A DNA stretch of 64,000 nucleotides from Porphyridium purpureum. Its lineage: Eukaryota > Rhodophyta > Bangiophyceae > Porphyridiales > Porphyridiaceae. Shown in pieces: positions 58,135 to 64,000 of this stretch. Location: positions 248,001-312,000 of the forward strand of contig VRMN01000010.1 in the NCBI GenBank assembly GCA_008690995.1, read 5' to 3'. The notes under the pieces are model-generated. The model had not been told where the DNA came from. It ran no database searches and saw nothing but the letters and a program-made list of their open reading frames with translations. Numbering within the stretch: the stretch's first letter is position 1; each line of letters starts with the position of its first letter. The position numbers and the translations under genes are program-made.

Positions 58135-59652
58135 TCATGTGGACTGGATTTGGAGCGTGGCAGAGGGCACGTCGGTGGGTGCGGTGCGGGGGCGCTTGGA
58201 AGAGGATGATGGAGGTTGGGCAGACATGTTGCTGCGCTCAGCGCCGGCGAGCTGCCGTTGAACAAGCATCTCATCGTAAGATGCACAGCGCACGCGCTCG
58301 TCAATCTCCGCGAGCGCGGCGTGGAGCGCGTCCGTGGCATTCAGTTTGTCCTTAATGGCCGAGTCGACGGTGCGGCGAAAGATTCGCCCGCGCGGCGCGC
58401 CGTGGAAAATGTCGAGCACCGGGCCGAGAACGTGGTGGAGACTGGCCGTCGGTTCCGTGTCCATCACGCGCTGCGCGTACCGGCCGTACTCCAGCACCAC
58501 CTGCTCGCGCGTCTGCAGGTGCGTGCCGCTCGCCTCATCGCCGTACAGACGCTTGTCTACCTGCGACAGTATTCCCCACGGGTCGTTCTGCACCGCACGC
58601 CCCAGCATCACGCCGTGAAAGCGGCCGCCACTTGCCGCCGAGCCGGCTTCTGTGCTAGTTTGTGATTCAGCCCGCTGCCGCTCCTTTTCCAGCACCTCGC
58701 AAGCGTCGTCAATGCTCTTGATTCCGCCATTCAGCACAAACGTGCAGTCCGGAAACTCGTCGGCTAGGCGACTCACATACTCATACTTGAGCGGCGGGAT
58801 GTTGCGATTCTGCGCGGGCGACAGCCCGTTGAGCCACGCGGCGCGCGCGTGAATGGCGAACACGCGCACGCCGCCCTGTTCATGCACCACGCGCACAAAG
58901 TCGCGCACAAAATCGTACGTCTCGTCCGCGCGGTCCACGCCGATTCGGCACTTGACTGTGACGGGCACGGTGTGCTCTGTGGCCTCGGCCATGCGACGGC
59001 AGCAGCGCGCCACATTCTGCGCGTCCAGCATGAGCGACGCGCCAAAGCAGCCCTTGCCGGCGACGCGCGGGCTCGGACAGCCGCAGTTGAGGTTGATGGC
59101 GTCGTATCGGAACGCCGCAGCAAGCCGCGCTGCCTCTGCAAGTTTGTCTGGGTCAGCGCCGCCCAACTGGAGCACAATGGGATGCTGCACGGCGTCGTGC
59201 GCCAGCCAGCGCTCCATCATCACGGGCTTGTCTTGATTGTAAATGAGCGTATTGTCGACGATCATTTCTGTATACAGCACTGCGCGCTTGCTGAGAATGC
59301 GGCACAGCGCGCGAAAGTGGTGGTTTGTGACGTCGAGCATGGGCGCGACGGCGAATCGCTCGTCGGGACCGGCGAGCGCGCCGTGCGTTGTCGCCGACGC
59401 GGCGCTCCATGGCCGGCGGCACGGATGCGAACAACCGAGCCGCTGGCGCACGACGCGTGGCGACTGCGGCGCGCACGCCAAGCAAGCCCGCCTTGCGCGG
59501 CGGCCGAGCGCGATCCCACGACCACGCGACGGAGGTCGGCGCTTGTCGCGCGCGAGCTGCGAGGCCGCAACCAGCACCCACGCACAGCCGCTGCTCCAGC
59601 CACTGACACCACACACACGACACGCACACGCGGGCTCACGTCGACTCAACAT
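58135..59652 (-). CDS. dusA: tRNA-dihydrouridine synthase (DusA-like)
   Basis: Reduces uridines in the tRNA D-loop using FMN and NADPH. 505 residues from the ATG at 59652; the frame extends upstream only through a GTG. The TIM-barrel core is complete: FAVAPMLDVTNHHFRALCR, YTEMIVDNTLIY, VLQLGGADP, DAINLNCGCPSPRVAGKGCF with the catalytic Cys in GKGCFGASLM, VTVKCRIGVD, FAIHARAAWLNGLSPAQNR and FVLNGGIKSI. The DusA-type AxxxGLSPAQNR signature favours the DusA subfamily (bacterial/plastid type). The N-terminal 100 residues are Arg/Ala/Cys-rich without acids and could be an organelle transit peptide. A Ser/Ala insert sits after the last barrel strand. A sense GTACAG lies 129 bp upstream. Confidence 0.9.
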   Translation of the reverse strand: MLSRREPACACRVCGVSGWSSGCAWVLVAASQLARDKRRPPSRGRGIALGRRARRACLACAPQSPRVVRQRLGCSHPCRRPWSAASATTHGALAGPDERFAVAPMLDVTNHHFRALCRILSKRAVLYTEMIVDNTLIYNQDKPVMMERWLAHDAVQHPIVLQLGGADPDKLAEAARLAAAFRYDAINLNCGCPSPRVAGKGCFGASLMLDAQNVARCCRRMAEATEHTVPVTVKCRIGVDRADETYDFVRDFVRVVHEQGGVRVFAIHARAAWLNGLSPAQNRNIPPLKYEYVSRLADEFPDCTFVLNGGIKSIDDACEVLEKERQRAESQTSTEAGSAASGGRFHGVMLGRAVQNDPWGILSQVDKRLYGDEASGTHLQTREQVVLEYGRYAQRVMDTEPTASLHHVLGPVLDIFHGAPRGRIFRRTVDSAIKDKLNATDALHAALAEIDERVRCASYDEMLVQRQLAGAERSNMSAQPPSSSSKRPRTAPTDVPSATLQIQST

Positions 59653-59780
59653 CCAGACTGCCACACCCACACCAATCAGACCCGAACACACTCCAACGCG
59701 CTCGTCGCTCTCGCTTTCTCGGTTGCTTTGGCTCTCTCACCATCTTTTCCTCGCTCACCGCTACGGCCGCAACTCATCAA

Positions 59781-59786
59781 CTGTAC
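59781..59786 (-). promoter_or_regulatory. GTACAG motif upstream of the Dus gene
   Basis: CTGTAC on the plus strand reads GTACAG toward the dihydrouridine synthase gene, 129 bp before its start, followed farther out by AACGGTCT repeats. Confidence 0.45.
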
Positions 59787-59821
59787 CTCCTGCGAGTACC
59801 CTAGCTCCTTTTTTATCGGTT

Positions 59822-59942
59822 TCGATATTTCGGTCTACCGGTCTAACGGTCTAACGGTCTAACGGATAACGGCAAAGGGGTAGCTAGTAAATAATGACTG
59901 GTAAGCGCAAACCGCTAACCGCTAACCGCTAACCGGTAACCG
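59822..59942. repeat. Degenerate AACGGTCT / CGCTAACC repeat cluster
   Basis: CGGTCTAA is repeated three times, then TAACGGATAACGG, a short unique gap, and CCGCTAA repeated three times ending CCGGTAACCG. The two halves are roughly inverted relative to each other. It sits between the divergent Dus and polyQ genes. Confidence 0.7.
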
Positions 59943-61061
59943 CATGTTGCAGCTGTGATGGTTGGGTGGTTGGTTCGTCCGATCCAGGAGTGCGTCGGTA
60001 TCTGAGCAGCCCGCGCAAGAATTGCGTCGCTGCATAGCCAATGTGGCTGTGCGTGGGGAGTGCGTGCCAGCTGGAAACGAGGTGCGTCAAGCAATGGCGG
60101 CGAACTCTCTTTCCGCGTCGCCGCCTCACAATGGCGGGTGCGAGATTGCCCAACATGTACACGTGCGTCCATTTCCGCGCCGTCCAACCGCGTCTCCTCG
60201 CACGCTCCACGCGCGGAGCGTCCCGCCGACCACCGCACTTGCGCCGCTGTTGTCTGTGGCATACACGCGGCGCGCGAACTGTGCGGAAGATCCTTGCACG
60301 GATGCGTTCTTGTCAGAACCGTCCGCTCCCGCACAAACCAATCGCCATCCGCCCGGCATCACACCCCATCCGTACGCTCGCCACAACGTCTGTCTATTTA
60401 CGAGTGAGCAAGTTGCGGCACCTGTGTGTTTTCACGGCATCCGCCAGCACACCCACACAGATGCCCGCAGCGCGCGCGCAAACCGCGAGCGCGCCGCAGT
60501 GGGCGGCGCGGTGGCGCAGCACCCAAAGTCAAACTGCGCCGCTGCCGTGTGAGAGAGCGAGCGCGATAAACTCAAACGTTGTCCGCTAAACCGGAAGCGG
60601 CAGGCGCGTGCGTGTGACCCGAGTGGCGTAGCAAATTCGCGCCGGTTGGAGGACGCTGCAGTGGAAATGCGCGCAGGACACGTAAACCGATCAATCGAGC
60701 CCGCGCTACTAGAGAAAGAAGGAAGCAGGCGGCGAAAGCGGAAGAACGAGGAAGACGGAGAAGAAGGCAGGGGGAGAAAGGAAGCGAGAGAGAGAGAGAG
60801 AGAGAGGGAGAGAGAGGGAGAAGGACGGAAGAGTGTAGCGGTGAGGGCGTCAAGGAGGATGTAGCTGGTGGAGAAGCGAGTGGGACAGGTGGGTGGGTTG
60901 ACTGGTTGATTACTTGGCTGGTGGGTGGATAGGTGTGGGGGGGAGGTATGGATGGGAGTGGGGATGTTTGGGTTTGGGGAAGAACGGAGATAGGGGAGGG
61001 AGGGGAGGGGAGGGAGGTCGGTGCGAGGAAGCGGCGGAGTGAGCGGGTGGAGTGGGGCGGA
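59943..61061. other. Intergenic region and leader of the polyQ gene
   Basis: No supported gene. CGCTAAACCGGAAGCGG lies near 60586. A strong purine tract follows (60715-60830, including (GA)n), then G-rich sequence to 61060; together these resemble the leader type seen before other genes. An Arg/Ala-biased plus frame at 59962-60552 lacks features. Confidence 0.45.
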
Positions 61062-63503
61062 ATGAATGTGTCGGCGGATGCGGCGGCGGTAGGCGCAGGA
61101 AGGGCGGGGGGCCTGCGGCCGACACGGGGGTTGGGCGAGGGGCCGATGTGGGTGGAGGACGGCGAGAGAGCCGCCGCGCGGCACACGGGCGGGCGCGCGG
61201 CAGACGCACAGGCCAGTGTGCCGTGGCAGCAGCAGCAGCAGCTGCTGCAGCATTTGCTGTTTCCGCCGCAGAGTCAGCAGCAGCAACAGCAGCAGCAGCA
61301 TGCGCAAAATCAGAGCCACGGCCATTTCTTGCAAGCGATGACGCCGCCAACACCGCCCCATCCGCCACCCGTGCAGCGGGATCGAGAACAAGCGCATGCG
61401 TTCCAGACACACACGCCGTTTGACTTTCAGCATCAGCCGCTGATGAATCACCTGGGGAGATCGTTGCCGCCGCTCGCGCAGCCGCAGTGGCGACAAGCTT
61501 TCCCGCACGGCGCTCATCACGACGGCGGTCATGCAGGGTTTGGCGTGCCATCACAGCCGCAGAAATACAGCTCGCATCACGAGTATGTTCGCGGACAGGA
61601 GCAGCAGCATCACCATGAGCTCCCAACCGAACAGCAAAGGCATCAACCCCCAACGCATCTGCTTGGACAACAGCATCCACACAGGATAAATCAGTATCAA
61701 CCTCACCAGCAGAAACAAATACACCATCTGCCACGACAAGAGGAACAGAAGCACTTGCAGCAGCAAGAAGAACTGGAACAGCTGGAACAGCAACTGCAAT
61801 CACATCAACAACTGCAGCAGCAACAAAAGCAGCAGCAACAAAAGCAGCAGCAACAAAAGCAACAGCAGTAAAAGCAACAGCAAAAGCAACAGCAGCAAAA
61901 GCAACAGCAGCATCACCAGCCACAGGCAAAGCAACAACAGCCACAGGCAAAGCAACAACAGCCACAGGCAAAGCAACAACAGCAGCGACAACAACAGCAG
62001 CGACAACAACAACAAGACCATCATCAGCACCAAAATCAAGCGGAACAAGGATGGCATCAGCGCTGGCAACAAGAGATAGAGCAGCGGAACAGGCAGAACG
62101 TGATGACCGACCCAGGAAACTTGGATACCCTTTTACCTGCATGGATCATGAGCGAGTCTGCGCGAGATCATCCTCTTCCCGCCCGGGGTCCGTTGGATCC
62201 GCAAGCACAGAACGGAACATTACCGTTTGCGCAGTTGAGTGACCATGCCAAGAAGCCAAAATTGCAGAACCCGCCCAAAAAAGTCAAAAAGAGCAGTCGG
62301 CCAGGCGCTAGAATATCGGAAGATAATGATCCCGCACGTTCAGTGCTTGGAATACCCGGTGAAGGTGCGGCCAGGCTTCACGCCGATGCTTCCACTTCAG
62401 CGCGCGATCAAAAGAGCATGGATAAGCAGCGGCAAAGGATCTCTAGTCATGTGCCAGGTCGTAAACTGTGCCCGGCGTGTACTGAGATATGTCCATCGGC
62501 AGTGCGAACGTGCTCTAAATGCGCATACGAATTCCGGCCGCGCACCATAAAGAACGCACGAGCGCGATTGGGTAAGCGTGGGAAAAAGTTCTGTCCAAGC
62601 TGTGGTGCAGAAAATGCCGCAGCTTCCTCGCTCTGCAAGGCCTGTGCACATGTCTTTCGAGTCAAGTTGGACGTAAGATCTGCAAAGGCAGCCAAATCCG
62701 GGGCGAATGTAGCGGCAAGCAAGCCCGGGCTCAATGTCACGGCCTCAGCCGGTTCCAGTGCCGTCAATCACGACGAGGCGAATTCTCATAACCTCGAGGC
62801 CGTTCTGTCGGAGCCGGAGCTTCACTTTGCGGCGATGCGACCCGAGTCGACCGGCCCGATCCATCTACCGACAATGGAAAAGTCAAAGCTGGTAGAAGAG
62901 AAGACCAAGCGAAAAAAGTCGCCAGAAAAGGCGAAACCCCCTCTCAAGAAAGCTCGGCATCCACAGCTGCAGAAACGCAAGGACGCTGAGGTGATCGAAC
63001 GGACGTTTGCGATGACTGCCGGCGGCAAAGTGGAAAATACGGGTCCGAGCGCTGATGAGAGGCATCTACCCGAGTGTGAAGGTGCGAGTGTTGTGAGCAA
63101 CGCACTGCCGTATGTGTCAGAGCCTTTGTTCTTCCCTGAGCATTCGAAAAGGAGTAGTGTCAACACCAGTCCTCCTCATCTGCCCAATGGTATAGGTTTT
63201 GGCATTCCGTCCATTTCTGGAGAGCTTCTGAACGGCAGGGATACACTTTCGATCCTGCGCGATGCCCCCTTTGGAAGGCCTTGGGCGAATGGCGGACCAG
63301 GTGCGAGCCTCGACTTTGGGTTTGCGCAGCTGCCGTCGCAAAACGGACAACCCCATGTTGCGCCAAACTCAAATGCTGACGTCGGTGCTGGTCGTCTTGG
63401 GGCGGCGCCCTATTACCTTCCGCCCATCACAACGATGGGATCTGGGTATAGCGAAGCAAGCGGAAGCGACAAAGACGACGAACGGAACGAGAGGATTGCA
63501 TAG
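61062..63503 (+). CDS. PolyQ protein with UPF0547 zinc ribbons, one in-frame TAA
   Basis: One frame spans 813 codons apart from a single TAA at 61869-61871. Before it: a Gln-rich region with Q runs and His/Pro-rich linkers. At the TAA: KQQQQ repeats built of CAGCAGCAACAAAAG units. After it: more Q repeats, including three copies of a 21-bp unit near 61920, then a basic linker and two C4 zinc ribbons (KLCPACTEICPSAVRTCSKC and KFCPSCGAENAAASSLCKAC), the UPF0547 type. The C-terminus is disordered. The TAA is one base from CAA. It may be a sequencing error, a strain mutation, or skipped by an intron: GTAAAA at 61868 could be a donor. Without read-through, the zinc ribbons would be lost. Likely nuclear, function unknown. 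Confidence 0.65.
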
Positions 63504-64000
63504 AGCAAGCAAGCCAACCATGGCGGGCAGACAGGAGCGTCTGCCAATTCAGACTGAGCGTGATGTACTTTAGGTTCTAGTAAGCGCGAGACTTTTTCTG
63601 CCCATTTGGAGCGTAGCAGACTCTGAACTCGATGTCTGGCATGTTTCAACCCGAAAGGTCTCACTTGTTGTAACCAGAGCCCTTGCGGATTTCTGTGGCG
63701 CGGTATATCTGAGACAGTGGCAGGCAAGGGGATGGTAGCAAGTTAGTACGCTGCGCGCATCATAGGTCGCGATACGACAAGAGGGTCATGTTCTGTGCGC
63801 AACACCGAGAGGAAATTAAAAGCAAGACAAAGGGATGGGACCAAGGAAAGACGGAAACGAGAACTGAACGCACCTGTTCGCATATCAAAGCCCTCGCCAT
63901 CTTGTGTGTAAACGTCAACTCACTGAGGCTGAGAAAATGTTGCACGTACTTTCGCTTCGTGCGAGGCGCTGCGGCGTCTTGTTTGATGACGTAAGGCAAG
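63504..64000. other. Window end, no assigned gene
   Basis: Downstream of the polyQ gene. A minus-strand frame runs from the window end (63999) to 63760 with a hydrophobic patch (SVLVSVFPWSHPFVLLLI); it may be the 3' end of a gene outside the window or chance. Nothing else seen. Confidence 0.3.

Noticed and set aside
60910-62142. 410-codon minus-strand frame rich in Ala/Val/Leu
   Set aside because: It is the antisense of the CAG/CAA repeats of the polyQ gene; its composition follows from the repeat.
1-64000. CRISPR arrays, operons or bacterial regulatory elements
   Set aside because: The genome is eukaryotic nuclear (spliceosomal intron, tRNA intron, CHD, proteasome). Direct repeats found are microsatellites or promoter motifs, not spaced arrays.

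Overview
The window looks like nuclear DNA of a unicellular red alga close to Porphyridium. Its genes are dense and almost intron-free, and both strands are used. It carries eukaryotic housekeeping genes (proteasome alpha, V-ATPase A, TIM13, a CHD remodeler, RAB3GAP). It also carries a plastid-targeted homologue of CpeY, the phycoerythrin bilin lyase, which implies phycobilisomes, and two small proteins with plastid/thylakoid-lumen targeting signals. The species is inferred from gene content; no rRNA or plastid marker is present to prove it.

Layout. 1-2 kb: an intact-looking Tc1-type transposon sits inside an intergenic promoter region. 2-7.3 kb: cpeY, a PAF-acetylhydrolase-like lipase head-to-head with a DCAF7/TTG1 WD40 gene, and proteasome alpha-6. 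7.3-9.8 kb: gene-poor, with a decayed HSP90-like ATPase (DUF3684-type) gene. 9.8-16.4 kb: two tandem type II membrane proteins, each with two glycosyltransferase domains; the second copy has lost its catalytic motifs. 16.5-24.8 kb: triple zinc-ribbon protein, TIM13, lipoate ligase, DnaJ-like zinc-finger protein, glutaredoxin, a metal-ligand-free NAPE-PLD homologue and a small membrane protein. 25-30 kb: small plastid-type genes, a tandem lumenal pair and a mitochondrial PDK/BCKDK-type kinase. 30-33.6 kb: an intron-containing tRNA-Arg, two tandem universal stress proteins and an unknown gene. 37.7-44.4 kb: V-ATPase A with one intron, RAB3GAP1, and a two-RRM protein split by a frameshift. 44.6-54.4 kb: a 3255-residue CHD remodeler carrying FYRN/FYRC domains. 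54.4-58.1 kb: gene-poor, with a possible myosin relic. 58.1-63.5 kb: a tRNA-dihydrouridine synthase and a polyglutamine/zinc-ribbon protein interrupted by one in-frame TAA.

Regulation. The hexamer GTACAG, often GTACAGTG, recurs in intergenic DNA, mostly in the sense direction of the downstream gene and about 75-400 bp before its start codon. It is often followed by a purine-rich (GA) leader, and sometimes joined by degenerate AACCGGT/TAAACCG repeats. I regard this as a candidate core-promoter code of the lineage and the most general new signal in the window. The strongest protein-level oddities are the catalytic/degenerate glycosyltransferase pair, the NAPE-PLD pseudoenzyme and the CHD-FYR fusion. 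All counts were made by eye; no database search was run.
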